Shown: positions 8,754 through 16,500, counted from the first letter of the stretch. The stretch is 21,736 nucleotides of DNA from a virus (IMGVR_UViG_3300022074_000428:1-21736), one strand, 5' to 3'. Made by a program: numbers and translations. Notes: generated by a model from the sequence alone, not told the origin.

Positions 8754-10684
8754 TATACTTCTACCTCAAGCATTATACCATTTATCGTTATAGGTAATGG
8801 CTGGTCTTGTGTTAACGTTACTGTACCTTCATTACCCCAACCTAGTAAATACACTTCTTTTCTGCCTGTAATAACATTTGGCTGATTAGCAAAGTTGTTT
8901 GTAACTCTTCTTACAAGCAATGTTGTACCTTTAGTCTTTACGTTCAACGTTTCATTCAAGTCTAGCACAGCACGAACTACACGTCTTTTCTGACCGAATG
9001 ATATACCATCTGGAAGCTGAAACTCAGCAGGGAGTGTAATAAGCTCTGGAGTATAGTCTAAGCCAACTTCAATATTGTCTACTGCGGCTGTAAGCGTAAA
9101 GTCACCATTTGCATCAGTAGTGTAAGTACCCATAGCATAATTTTCTGACTTAACAACAATCTGAGTATTAGGCAAATGAGCTATAGTCCAGTTTGTTTTA
9201 GCTGTAGCGTTAGTGGCTTTGATAGCAGAATCTGTATGATACTCATTATCTAATAGCTCAAGAGAAGTAAATGTTGCGCTGTTTATTGTTCTTTCGCAAA
9301 TAGCATATACTTGCCTGTTAACAACAACTACATTTTTAAACTCGCCTTGTGTAGACCATTCAGCCCATCCCTGTAGCTGTTCTTTACGAATAGACATGAA
9401 TACTGGCATTTTACCATCTGAGTTTACTAGATACATATAAGCTTCTAGCTGGTCTGCGGCTTCACGCTGGGATGCCATCTGAGTGGGTGTGCCAATGATA
9501 TGTGGAGATATGAGAGTTAAGGCATCCGCATTATACGCTTGCCCTACATCAGAATATACAAACTCTCTTACAGCACCTTTTGACTTTGTAAGGAATACCA
9601 TAGCACCATCAAATTCCACTGGAGGAACACTGCTACTTCCATAAGATGTCTGCTTCTTCACAGATATAGTTGTTGGCGTTAAAGGTTTGTTTTCTGAAGT
9701 AGGAACATAAAGCTCTTGCTCAGAAGTAAAGATAGTTAAGTGTCTAAAAGACCCAAGTGCCTTAATCTCTGATATCTGATTTTCAGCAATTTGTATCTGG
9801 ATTGACTCATCATCCAGTGCTTCGCCAACATCAAAGTTAAAGAACTCACCAGTCTTTGACATAAACAAATGGTTTGGTAAGTCCCTAGAACCACCAAAGA
9901 TTAAACGTTGGTCGTGAAATGTAACCGCCCTAGCAAACCCTTTTCTGCTAGAGAACACCTGTTCTTTCCAAGTCGTTCTAGCATTTGTATTAGCTGGTGC
10001 TGTATCAAACGTTCCAGTAATAACTGTGCCAGAAACATAAGCGGTAATATTAATATGGTGAATTACATCACTTGAGTCAGTAAACTCAATCTCTTCACCA
10101 ACCCAAGTAGAATCAAATATAGATGTACTAGCAGTTATGTTCTGACTACCAGTATTTGAGTTTTGAGGCGTAAGAGTTACTGCTGGGTCAACAAATCTAA
10201 AGTAAGGCTGATGTATATAGTTGTTAGATGAGTCAAACTGATAGTCAACAAGATTGAAAGTATCTACTGCTGTTCTTGTCAGCTTTTGCATTTCCATATC
10301 TGGATGCACAATAATCATTGTATCGCCAGACTGAGCAACACTTAACTCACCAATCATTGCAGTGGTCCAAGGGCATGATGTGATGGTATCTGCTATTGCA
10401 GTAGGTGTTGTTACATCAACAACGTCTAGCCGACCATTAGAAAATAAAAGAATATAGGCTTCATCTTCATCATAGATGTAAGTTTCTGTTTGATATGAAA
10501 TATCAGAAAGCTCTTGAAGATACCTAAAACCACCTCTGCGTCTAATACCGCCTTGAGATAAAATACGAAAGTTCTTGAGGCTTTTTACGCCATTCTTATA
10601 TGCGTTGGAATCAACCCTAGAAGACAGTAAGGGTGTAATCTCTCCTGCTGTAAAGTTGGTGTAAAACTGACGTAATAGAGCCAT
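8753..10684 (-). CDS. Tail tubular protein B, gp12-like nozzle
   Basis: The 643-residue product has the start typical of podoviral nozzle proteins: FTAGEITPLLSSRVDSNAYK, then SLKNFRILSQGGIRRRGGFR at about 34-53. It is beta-rich throughout, as expected for the gp12 propeller that forms the tail tip and closes the DNA channel. T7 gp12 is 794 residues, so this is on the short side. The start is the ATG at 10684, three bases after the stop of tail protein A. An ATG four bases earlier overlaps that stop but is in another frame. The ribosome site AGAAGG lies upstream within the gp11-like gene. Confidence 0.85.
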   Translation of the reverse strand: MALLRQFYTNFTAGEITPLLSSRVDSNAYKNGVKSLKNFRILSQGGIRRRGGFRYLQELSDISYQTETYIYDEDEAYILLFSNGRLDVVDVTTPTAIADTITSCPWTTAMIGELSVAQSGDTMIIVHPDMEMQKLTRTAVDTFNLVDYQFDSSNNYIHQPYFRFVDPAVTLTPQNSNTGSQNITASTSIFDSTWVGEEIEFTDSSDVIHHINITAYVSGTVITGTFDTAPANTNARTTWKEQVFSSRKGFARAVTFHDQRLIFGGSRDLPNHLFMSKTGEFFNFDVGEALDDESIQIQIAENQISEIKALGSFRHLTIFTSEQELYVPTSENKPLTPTTISVKKQTSYGSSSVPPVEFDGAMVFLTKSKGAVREFVYSDVGQAYNADALTLISPHIIGTPTQMASQREAADQLEAYMYLVNSDGKMPVFMSIRKEQLQGWAEWSTQGEFKNVVVVNRQVYAICERTINSATFTSLELLDNEYHTDSAIKATNATAKTNWTIAHLPNTQIVVKSENYAMGTYTTDANGDFTLTAAVDNIEVGLDYTPELITLPAEFQLPDGISFGQKRRVVRAVLDLNETLNVKTKGTTLLVRRVTNNFANQPNVITGRKEVYLLGWGNEGTVTLTQDQPLPITINGIMLEVEV

Positions 10685-10687
10685 TCA

Positions 10688-11302
10688 TTATGTGCCTTCT
10701 ATTTGCTGGTATGCACCAACTCTTGCTCTGCTGTAACGATTCAAGCGAATGCCTTGTGTTGTTACCTGTTGTGAGTCTCTAGCCTTAGCTTTTCTAAACT
10801 GTGCTTCTGCTAGATTTGTGTAAGAAGTGGCAACATCGCCTTTTCTAGTCACAGATAAAGCCAAAACAGATGCAAGTCTAAAAATAACCCACATAGTAAA
10901 TGCAGGAGGCCAATACTGAGTTTCAGGTCTAAACACATAGTTTAAAACAACCTCATCAGCTACTTCAGCATTAATATAAACATAACGCTCATAGATGTCG
11001 TATGGCTGTGGTGTATTGTCTATTGTAACGGTAAGTGCTTGTACAACAGGAGGATTAGTGGGCAGGGCATAAGCCGCTTCCCATCTATCAACAGGTGCGG
11101 CAGTAAGTCTAGACATAATCTTTTGACCTGTTGCAAAGTTCCAGTTGTGCTGTGCAAGACAGTCAGTAACCACATCCTCATATATTGTGTTAGCAACCAA
11201 TGCTTCATCAGTAGCATCTGTAAATGAAGTCAAAGGCTCTAGTCCAATAAGAACCATAGCCTTTTGTGCAACTTCAATATCTGTGGATGGAGTAGTTGGC
11301 AT
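10688..11302 (-). CDS. Tail tubular protein A, gp11-like adaptor
   Basis: The 204-residue protein matches gp11-type adaptors (T7 gp11, 196 residues), which form the ring between portal and nozzle. Supporting sequence: EVAQKAMVLIGLEPLTSFTD near the N-terminus, CLAQHNWNFATGQ in the middle, and the C-terminal helix with YTNLAEAQFRKAKARDSQ, followed by the usual R/Y-rich tail. Its ATG shares its A with the stop of a 38-residue cysteine-rich ORF (TAATG). It is followed closely by the gp12-like gene. Confidence 0.88.
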   Translation of the reverse strand: MPTTPSTDIEVAQKAMVLIGLEPLTSFTDATDEALVANTIYEDVVTDCLAQHNWNFATGQKIMSRLTAAPVDRWEAAYALPTNPPVVQALTVTIDNTPQPYDIYERYVYINAEVADEVVLNYVFRPETQYWPPAFTMWVIFRLASVLALSVTRKGDVATSYTNLAEAQFRKAKARDSQQVTTQGIRLNRYSRARVGAYQQIEGT

Positions 11303-11418
11303 TACTTACCGTATCCTGATTTTTTATTACCCATTGTTTTGCTACCCTTAGGAGGGTTTAAACATTTTCCAGCACCTTTGCATTTGCCCGGATATGGGCA
11401 TGATTTACAAGGAGTCAT
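11302..11418 (-). CDS. Small cysteine-rich basic protein, 38 residues
   Basis: This small frame encodes MTPCKSCPYPGKCKGAGKCL followed by NPPKGSKTMG and a Lys/Gly-rich end. Four cysteines lie at positions 4, 7, 13 and 19 (C-x2-C-x5-C-x5-C), a spacing that could bind one zinc ion or form disulfides. Both ends are TAATG overlaps, with the 85-residue gene upstream and the gp11-like gene downstream, and this is the strongest evidence that it is translated. The function is unknown. A role in capsid or tail assembly is only suggested by position. Confidence 0.7.
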   Translation of the reverse strand: MTPCKSCPYPGKCKGAGKCLNPPKGSKTMGNKKSGYGK

Positions 11419-11675
11419 TATCTAGCTCCTCTAGCGCCACGGGGGCTGTTACGTCCACCAGACGACCTAGGGCCTTCGTATGAGGGCATTGATTTTTTAT
11501 CGTATCGAAAATCTGAAGTAGGACCAGTAAGCATATCAATTTGACCTTTAACACCAGAATATTTTGAATTTAACTGGTCTGCTGTTAAACCGCTTTGAGT
11601 TCTAAAGTTTGGAGATTTCATTGGAGCATTGGCAAACCCGCCTTGCTCAAGTTGCCTTAGATTGCGCTTGTTCAT
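11418..11675 (-). CDS. Small hypothetical protein with Arg/Gly-rich tail, 85 residues
   Basis: I do not recognise this family. The N-terminus is basic and polar (MNKRNLRQLEQGGF). The middle has GLTADQLNSKYSGVKGQIDM at 29-48. The last 20 residues are rich in Arg, Gly and Ser (SSGGRNSPRGARGAR) and probably disordered and nucleic-acid- or protein-binding. It is linked by TAATG at both ends to neighbours in a cluster of very small genes between the capsid and tail tube genes. Confidence 0.65.
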   Translation of the reverse strand: MNKRNLRQLEQGGFANAPMKSPNFRTQSGLTADQLNSKYSGVKGQIDMLTGPTSDFRYDKKSMPSYEGPRSSGGRNSPRGARGAR

Positions 11676-11803
11676 TACTTAACTCCCTTTCCTAGAGTTA
11701 CTCCTTTTCCAAAGGTTACTGTTCCAGCACGGATTTTTTTCGTCTTTGGAGAAGGTGAAGGGGCAGATTTCTCTGCCGCCTTCTTTGTTGGTGCTTTAGC
11801 CAT
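11675..11803 (-). CDS. Small lysine-rich protein, 42 residues
   Basis: The frame encodes MAKAPTKKAAEKSAPSPSPK, then TKKIRAGTVTFGKGV and a short end. The N-terminal half is a Lys/Ala/Pro/Ser stretch like a histone tail, and the C-terminal half has two FGKGV/LGKGV-like motifs. It starts at the TAATG overlap with the 86-residue gene and ends at another TAATG with the 85-residue gene. It is unrecognised; binding to DNA or capsid would fit its charge. Confidence 0.65.
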   Translation of the reverse strand: MAKAPTKKAAEKSAPSPSPKTKKIRAGTVTFGKGVTLGKGVK

Positions 11804-12063
11804 TAGCGACTATCTGTAGTCATACTCACGATATCGCCTGTATCGACAACACCGCCAGAGTTAGAAACAACAGTAGCAATACCAAAACCATTAGCGGCAT
11901 TGATAAAGATTACATCGCCAACATTGATTTCGCTAGACTTTAAATTAAAGTAGCTAGCGGCATCAATGACATTCAGATTATCACCAGTTGACTTGTAGTG
12001 CCAAAGGTGAAAGCCATTGCCTGAATAATTGACTAAGGTGAAGTCTGCGTCTACGAATGCCAT
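11803..12063 (-). CDS. Putative capsid decoration or head-associated protein, 86 residues
   Basis: The gene follows the major capsid gene directly and encodes a small, beta-rich, hydrophobic protein (FTLVNYSGNGFHLWHYKSTG near the start, then SSEINVGDVIFI, then a Val/Gly-rich end with VVDTGDIVSM). Similar sequences are, as I recall, very common next to capsid genes in marine phages, usually without a function. The position suggests decoration or head-fibre base. A strong AAGGAGAGG ribosome site lies 8 nt or so upstream of the ATG, which agrees with high expression. Confidence 0.65.
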   Translation of the reverse strand: MAFVDADFTLVNYSGNGFHLWHYKSTGDNLNVIDAASYFNLKSSEINVGDVIFINAANGFGIATVVSNSGGVVDTGDIVSMTTDSR

Positions 12064-12075
12064 TATAACCTCTCC

Positions 12076-12903
12076 TTATTTCTTCAGTTGCAGTTCGTAA
12101 CATGCATCTGCGTCAATTAGGGTAGCATTCATTTGCATCTTATTCAGAACAAAGTATGCGTCCTTATCGTTGTGATACTGCATGTTGGATGAAACATCTG
12201 CACCAATTGCATGACCAATCGCTGAAGAGTGCCAAGCAAAACACTTGCGGTCTACGTTACCAGAGCCAGCTTCGTCTAGGCCTGAGAACGGAAACCATGT
12301 AAAGCCAAGCCACTGCTTTGCAGTGATTGAGTTAGCAAATGGTAAGTTTTCTGTACCGATATACTCAGCACGTGAAAACTCATCAATGTCCATCAACTGT
12401 GACCAGTTTTCCCAACCGACAACACAGTAACGCTGACCATCATCAGGAACATCGTTGTTACCGAATGCTTCCATCAGGCTAAATGCCCATGCCAGTGTAA
12501 TACCGTTTGTTGTTTCGTTTAAGTTATTGGTTGTTGTGTCCATTGCATCCAAGATGAGTTCGTCAGTCTTACGACCAAGTGCATAAGCACCTGACTGTTG
12601 TGCGACTAACATTTCATCATGGTTGATGCGTAGCTGGTCTAAATCGTCAACCCACTCACCTGCGAAGTAATCTTCAAGAGTTACTGACACGTTTGTGTGA
12701 TCAAGATTCATTGGTGCTACGTTACCATGACGAGCCTTGGTTGTAGCAAAGCCTTTACCGATTTTTTGGAAGGTGGTCTTATTCTTTACGCCATTAGCTG
12801 TACGAATAGTACCACGCAACTTAGAGCCTTGACGCTGGTACGCCATGTGGACGCCAGATTCAAACTCCTCGATAAAGGAGGTATCAATTGTTGGTGTTGC
12901 CAT
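12076..12903 (-). CDS. Major capsid protein
   Basis: The 275-residue protein has the layout of HK97-fold capsid proteins: an N-terminal arm rich in Gln/Arg (about 1-35), an elongated loop with TTFQKIGKGFATTKARHGN (43-61), then helix and P-domain sequence, including DQLRINHDEMLVAQQSGAYA and GRKTDELILDAMD. It is not of the T7 gp10 sequence type; it resembles capsid proteins I recall from marine podoviruses. It lies directly after the scaffold gene. The ATG has a perfect ribosome site (AAAGGAGGG, 5 nt spacing) and is preceded by a 140-nt leader, the longest gap in the structural part of the operon, so its translation is set apart from the coupled genes. Confidence 0.88.
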   Translation of the reverse strand: MATPTIDTSFIEEFESGVHMAYQRQGSKLRGTIRTANGVKNKTTFQKIGKGFATTKARHGNVAPMNLDHTNVSVTLEDYFAGEWVDDLDQLRINHDEMLVAQQSGAYALGRKTDELILDAMDTTTNNLNETTNGITLAWAFSLMEAFGNNDVPDDGQRYCVVGWENWSQLMDIDEFSRAEYIGTENLPFANSITAKQWLGFTWFPFSGLDEAGSGNVDRKCFAWHSSAIGHAIGADVSSNMQYHNDKDAYFVLNKMQMNATLIDADACYELQLKK

Positions 12904-13043
12904 AACACCCTCCTTTGTTCAAGTTACAATTAAGTTTTGTTCTTTCTGGTTATCCATCCACTCAGGGCCTTTCGGTTATCCATCGCTTTTGGGCCTTCTA
13001 GTACAATTACATTTTCACATAAGACAAAATTAGAAAATTCACA
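12904..13043 (-). promoter_or_regulatory. Leader between scaffold and capsid genes, candidate regulatory region
   Basis: This is the only sizeable gap among the capsid and tail genes. It holds a 26-bp tandem repeat (12948-12999) and a strong ribosome site. A weak promoter-like pair was seen on the minus strand (TTGTCT, 18-nt spacer, TACTAG), which is too poor to call. There is no convincing hairpin followed by a T-run. It may be an extra promoter, an operator or an RNA element that raises capsid expression. Confidence 0.4.
12948..12999. repeat. Two tandem 26-bp repeats upstream of the capsid gene
   Basis: Two units begin GGTTATCCATC (12948 and 12974) and each has GGGCCTT exactly 17 nt after its start. 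About 19 of 26 positions agree, and the differences are confined to the middle and last bases. A partial third copy (TTATCCAT) lies at 13044-13051 over the end of the scaffold gene. Constant ends with a variable middle look more like paired protein-binding sites than like slippage. Confidence 0.65.
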
Positions 13044-13796
13044 TTATCCATTCTGTCTCGATAGTTGAGCAAAACCAGCCCTTACCTTAGAGATAAATGC
13101 AGGGTCTTTCTCTTTCCAATAACGCGGGTCGTTTTGCATAGACATAAGGTCTTCACGACTAATACGCTCTTGAAACTCTGAGTCTGAAGTCATGTTAAAC
13201 TGAGGCTGACCATTCAGTTCCATCAATTCTTCAAACAATTGAACCATAGGAGCAGATGCAGGGACGTTAGCAAAAGCGTTATAAGCTTCTTCGCTTAAAT
13301 TGCCATGCGCCCATCCATCTACACGTTCTAAACGTTTTTCAGCATATTCACCCAAAGCTTCTGCTTCAGTGTTCCAATCAGGACCTCTCATAGCATCTAC
13401 TTGAATATACTCGTTCATTAAGCCATTAAATTCATCTTGAGATAGACCGTAGTTATGTGCAGTCTGCCTAAACCAATCTACCATTGGGTCATCATCTGAT
13501 ACACTGTACTCAAGGCCTTCTGGTGCTTCAAATTGCATCTCATAGTCTGCCGGACTAATAGGAGCTTGCTTAACAGCTTCTTGGTTAAGCTCTTCTACAA
13601 TTTGAGTTCGTAATTCTTCTTTGCGTGTATAAAACGCTCTTTCCAGTTCGCCATAGCTATTCGCTAGCTCTTCTGGCCTGTCAAACTTTTCTGGAAGCCA
13701 TTCAGGTCTTTCTGACTGAGTTTCCTGAGGTTGCTCCGACCCTCCAGCCTGAACCTCTTCAGTTTGTACTTCTACTTCTGCTGTTTCTTCCGACAT
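13044..13796 (-). CDS. Capsid scaffolding (assembly) protein
   Basis: The 250-residue, strongly acidic protein precedes the capsid gene, as scaffolds do. It has a Glu/Gln/Val-rich disordered start, then the motif RPEWLPEKFDRPEELANSYG, which resembles T7 gp9-type scaffolds, then helical Glu-rich sequence and a basic C-terminal end (ISKVRAGFAQLSRQNG) that may bind the coat. An upstream GTG at 13808 is in frame, but I chose ATG 13796: it forms the TAATG overlap used across this operon and has AAGGAAG about 10 nt upstream. The protein is expected to leave or be degraded during maturation. Confidence 0.85.
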   Translation of the reverse strand: MSEETAEVEVQTEEVQAGGSEQPQETQSERPEWLPEKFDRPEELANSYGELERAFYTRKEELRTQIVEELNQEAVKQAPISPADYEMQFEAPEGLEYSVSDDDPMVDWFRQTAHNYGLSQDEFNGLMNEYIQVDAMRGPDWNTEAEALGEYAEKRLERVDGWAHGNLSEEAYNAFANVPASAPMVQLFEELMELNGQPQFNMTSDSEFQERISREDLMSMQNDPRYWKEKDPAFISKVRAGFAQLSRQNG

Positions 13797-14065
13797 TAAC
13801 AATCCCACTTCCTTAGTGCTTTGTTGATACGGCTATTAGGGTCATTAGCCGTCTTTTTACTTGTAAGCTTCTTTTTCATACCCATCATCCGCTTACAAAA
13901 ACTTCTACGTCTAGCGGCTGCTTTTGGTGACTTCTTAGCTTGCTTGGCAGATACAGGACGCTTGATATTCTTGCCTTGTCTACGCAAAGATGCACGACCT
14001 TTACGATTAAGTCCACCCTTAGGGTCTTTTCCCTCTTTACGTTGCCATGCCGCTGACTTAGCCAT
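13796..14065 (-). CDS. Small basic phage protein, 89 residues (DUF6321-like)
   Basis: The N-terminus KSAAWQRKEGKDPKGGLNRK and the C-terminus RRRSFCKRMMGMKKKLTSKK, then NDPNSRINKALRKWDC, form a pattern I remember as a widespread phage and environmental family annotated DUF6321; the number is from memory. It is extremely rich in Lys and Arg and should bind nucleic acid or the acidic scaffold beside it. Two cysteines are present (one in SFCKRM, one at the C-terminus). It has TAATG overlaps on both sides. Confidence 0.75.
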   Translation of the reverse strand: MAKSAAWQRKEGKDPKGGLNRKGRASLRRQGKNIKRPVSAKQAKKSPKAAARRRSFCKRMMGMKKKLTSKKTANDPNSRINKALRKWDC

Positions 14066-14295
14066 TACGTCCTCGCATAAGTTGGTTTCTTACCACTACC
14101 GCTAGGATTAGTGGCACGTTTACGAGCAACCGCTTTTTTCTTTGCGGCTGCACTCATAGATGAGGCTTTAGATGACGGAACGCATTTAGGATAACTACGA
14201 CCATCACCTTTAGAACGCCCACACTTAGGATGCTTACCACCCTCCTTTGTGGATATATCTACCCATTTCTCATCAAACCATTTGGTGAGGCTCAT
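14065..14295 (-). CDS. Small basic phage protein, 76 residues
   Basis: The sequence contains KWFDEKWVDISTKEGGKHPK, CGRSKGDGRSYPKCVPSSKA, and a Lys/Arg/Ala-rich end (AAAKKKAVARKRATN). This WVDI...C-G-R...YPKC pattern recurs in marine phage genomes as a conserved protein of unknown function. Two cysteines and high positive charge could suit a small nucleic-acid-binding fold. It overlaps the 45-residue gene upstream by ATGA and the 89-residue gene downstream by TAATG. Confidence 0.72.
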   Translation of the reverse strand: MSLTKWFDEKWVDISTKEGGKHPKCGRSKGDGRSYPKCVPSSKASSMSAAAKKKAVARKRATNPSGSGKKPTYART

Positions 14296-14429
14296 TTGTA
14301 TTTACCCCCCATTTTCTTATATTGCTGTACCAGTTGACCAGACGCATAAGCAGAAGGCCACTTCTTGACCCTCTTCTTAACAATAGCTTTTGCTCTTGCA
14401 TATAACGCTGGATTTGCTGGTTTAGCCAT
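14292..14429 (-). CDS. Small basic phage protein, 45 residues
   Basis: The frame encodes MAKPANPALYARAKAIVKKR, then VKKWPSAYASGQLVQQYKKM and GGKYK. The pattern NPxLYxRAK ... PSAYASGxLVxxYKxxGG is one I recall from many short phage proteins of unknown function. The gene overlaps the previous gene by TAATG and the next by ATGA, which supports translation despite the small size. It belongs to the row of Lys-rich small proteins between portal and scaffold. Confidence 0.75.
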   Translation of the reverse strand: MAKPANPALYARAKAIVKKRVKKWPSAYASGQLVQQYKKMGGKYK

Positions 14430-14662
14430 TAGTCTGGTTTCCTTCCCATGTATCTTTTCATGCTCTTGAAACCCTCTCTCGTTTCTTTGTATTTTTTGTA
14501 AAGACCACGACCATACACACCAGCTCCAAATGCCCCTAGAGCATGTGCGCCATAACTAGCAATCTGGTCAGCATGAGGACCTACTGTCATAATAAAATCA
14601 CTAACAGCACCAGTTTTCTTTAGAAGCTTTGTCTTAGCTGGTTTGGGTATACTTCTATTCAC
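14429..14662 (-). CDS. Small hypothetical protein, 77 residues (GTG start)
   Basis: I do not recognise this protein. It has a basic start (SIPKPAKTKLLKK), a middle of small residues (ASYGAHALGAFGAGVYGRGL) that could insert in a membrane or form an amphipathic helix, and a basic end (YKKYKETREGFKSMKRYMGR). No ATG fits. GTG 14662 has AAGGGAG 8 nt upstream and overlaps the end of the previous gene by 8 nt; a second GTG at 14683 would add seven residues but lacks a clear ribosome site. It ends in a TAATG overlap with the 45-residue gene. Confidence 0.6.
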   Translation of the reverse strand: MNRSIPKPAKTKLLKKTGAVSDFIMTVGPHADQIASYGAHALGAFGAGVYGRGLYKKYKETREGFKSMKRYMGRKPD

Positions 14663-14912
14663 CTTGTTTTCTCCCTTGTTCACATCTAGCTTTGATAATT
14701 GCTACTAACCACCTAGAGCCTTCAGCGTGAGCTAGAGTTTCGATTCCAGTTCCCGCAGGGTATACGTTATTCGTTGTGAGCGACTCCAAGTAATGTAGAA
14801 AATCTTTTCCGATACCACCGCCGAATAGACCATAGGCTTTACTATTAAGGTCTTTATCAACTTCTTTGCTATACCCACGACCATCGACTGAAACATTTAT
14901 CTTCTCCTTCAT
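14655..14912 (-). CDS. Conserved small protein after the portal, 85 residues
   Basis: The C-terminal half has YLESLTTNNVYPAGTGIETL, then AHAEGSRWLVAIIKARCEQG. The pattern of a helix, TTNNV, and (H/A)xEGxRxLVxxI is one I recall in proteins beside the portal of T7-like marine phages, with no proven function. The N-terminus has a Gly-rich FGGGIGKDF loop. It overlaps the portal stop by ATGA, so translation is coupled to the portal. Confidence 0.65.
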   Translation of the reverse strand: MKEKINVSVDGRGYSKEVDKDLNSKAYGLFGGGIGKDFLHYLESLTTNNVYPAGTGIETLAHAEGSRWLVAIIKARCEQGRKQGE

Positions 14913-16492
14913 TGTTGCGGCATCCCTTGTTGAGCTTGCATTAACTGTTGCATTGTTTGTACATTTTCTTGTACTTGGCTTGCTTCAGCTAAAAGCTCCT
15001 CTTGAACACCGAACTTAGCGGCAAGATACTTAATAACAGCTTCTTGGTTGTATAGAACAGGGGTAATCTCAGGGCCGAAGGTAGATGCGACTGTCTGTTG
15101 AAAGCGAACAAAATCAGACACGTCTTGCTGGTCTTGCGCTCTTAGCAGGGGAGATACTGGTACGATACGCAATTCCCTGCCATCCACCTTCGGTATGTCT
15201 AACAGCCCTTGCTTTGTGTAAATGTGTATTACTCTTTCTACAAGCGGCTGTAAAAATTCCTTCTGCATACGACCAGCTACAGCACCCATATCTCTTGATA
15301 CATCAGCTAGTCTTTCAGAAACCTCAGTAGCAGACAAAGGTGTTCTTGCATTTGGCCTTGTGTCTAGCTCATCAATAAACAATGCTTTGCGTACATTCCT
15401 ACGCATATCATCCAAAACAAGCTGTGCTACGTCAAATCTGCCAGCACTCTGCAATGGAGATATACTAGATCCCGGACTTCTAGGAATGAAAGTTCCGGGC
15501 TGGATAGTTATGTTATCTGGGTTAAACACACCATCATCATCATAAATGTAGCTACCAGCGATAGCCATCTCAGCATTTTCAAGAATAAGCTGGACAGTCA
15601 GATTCAATGTTTTAATAGCTGGCATTGCCTGTAGTACAGGACCTCTGCCCCAAACTTCAAAACCAGACTTAGACCAACGTGTAGTAATCCAAGGAACAGA
15701 ACCACGACCCTTCATCGTATCTTTAATAAGGATTTCGTTGTCTGTCTCAGATATTAGGTAATATGTGTATTCGTCTTTAAACCTGTTTGTCTCATCATAG
15801 ATGGTCGCTTCAACAATCTTAGTCTTGCGAGTAGGATTGCGCTTTTGCTCACTCATCATTTTTTCAGTGTATTTAGCCTTAGGATATCTGTGCTTTACCT
15901 CTGTGATATCCATGTTGTTGTTCCAGCGAAACCAGTCTGAAACTCCATCCATGCGACCCGGCAACAACGCTAAGTTAGTTGGAGGCACAGCAGAGAAATG
16001 CAAGTCTCCTTGGAAACGACCTTCTTCACACAATAGGTTCATTGTGCCAATGCCTAGGTCTTGCAAGCCCTCATGCATCTCAGAATTAAAGTTAGAGTTA
16101 CGCAAACCTTCATGAATAAGGTCTGTAATTCTATCTAGCTCTTCATCTAATGATTTGCTTCTTAGTTCTTTTGGAAACTCAGGACCGGGGGCGAGTCTAA
16201 ATGCACGACCATTAGGAGGAAAAAAACCAAGTTGTAAGCGACTAGCAAACTTAGGAAGACCCACAACAGCAGTTTCGTCATAGATATTTTCTGTTCTACG
16301 GTTTGCACTGCTTTCCTGAAAAAAGCTCTCACGATGAGGAATAACGTAATCATATATTTCCTCCCACAAATCAGACCAAGAGTTCCATCTACCCTTGGCC
16401 TTCTTGTATCTGTCCATGATACGTTTTAGTTCCTGTTTAGTGTCACCACCAGAAACAGTTGGATTCCCGTCACCTTGCCCTGCACCGTACAT
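14909..16492 (-). CDS. Portal (head-tail connector) protein, gp8-like
   Basis: The 527-residue protein matches podoviral portals (T7 gp8, 536 residues), the dodecameric ring through which DNA is packaged and ejected. Landmarks: WSDLWEEIYDYVIPHRESFF at about 39-58, the clip-like and wing sequence AVPPTNLALLPGRMDGVSDWF, VWGRGPVLQAMPAIKTLNLT in the stem region, and LSATEVSERLADVSRDMGAV near 374-393. The C-terminus is Gln/Met-rich (MQQLMQAQQGMPQQ), typical of the barrel end. It lies downstream of the terminase and two small genes, in the order TerL, portal, scaffold, capsid, unlike T7 itself, where the terminase genes lie at the far end of the operon. Confidence 0.9.
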   Translation of the reverse strand: MYGAGQGDGNPTVSGGDTKQELKRIMDRYKKAKGRWNSWSDLWEEIYDYVIPHRESFFQESSANRRTENIYDETAVVGLPKFASRLQLGFFPPNGRAFRLAPGPEFPKELRSKSLDEELDRITDLIHEGLRNSNFNSEMHEGLQDLGIGTMNLLCEEGRFQGDLHFSAVPPTNLALLPGRMDGVSDWFRWNNNMDITEVKHRYPKAKYTEKMMSEQKRNPTRKTKIVEATIYDETNRFKDEYTYYLISETDNEILIKDTMKGRGSVPWITTRWSKSGFEVWGRGPVLQAMPAIKTLNLTVQLILENAEMAIAGSYIYDDDGVFNPDNITIQPGTFIPRSPGSSISPLQSAGRFDVAQLVLDDMRRNVRKALFIDELDTRPNARTPLSATEVSERLADVSRDMGAVAGRMQKEFLQPLVERVIHIYTKQGLLDIPKVDGRELRIVPVSPLLRAQDQQDVSDFVRFQQTVASTFGPEITPVLYNQEAVIKYLAAKFGVQEELLAEASQVQENVQTMQQLMQAQQGMPQQ

Positions 16493-16500
16493 ATCAGTAC

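Noticed and set aside
12904-13043. Tandem repeats as a CRISPR fragment or as a terminator
   Set aside because: There are only two imperfect units without spacers of usual length, and no GC stem followed by a T-run.
13797-13808. Longer scaffold protein from GTG 13808
   Set aside because: ATG 13796 has the TAATG junction and a well-spaced AAGGAAG; the GTG would place the start inside the upstream gene without its own signal.
13821-14105. Plus-strand frame opposite the basic small proteins
   Set aside because: It is a shadow: Lys and Arg codons on the minus strand give Leu/Phe-rich sequence here, and no ribosome site precedes it.
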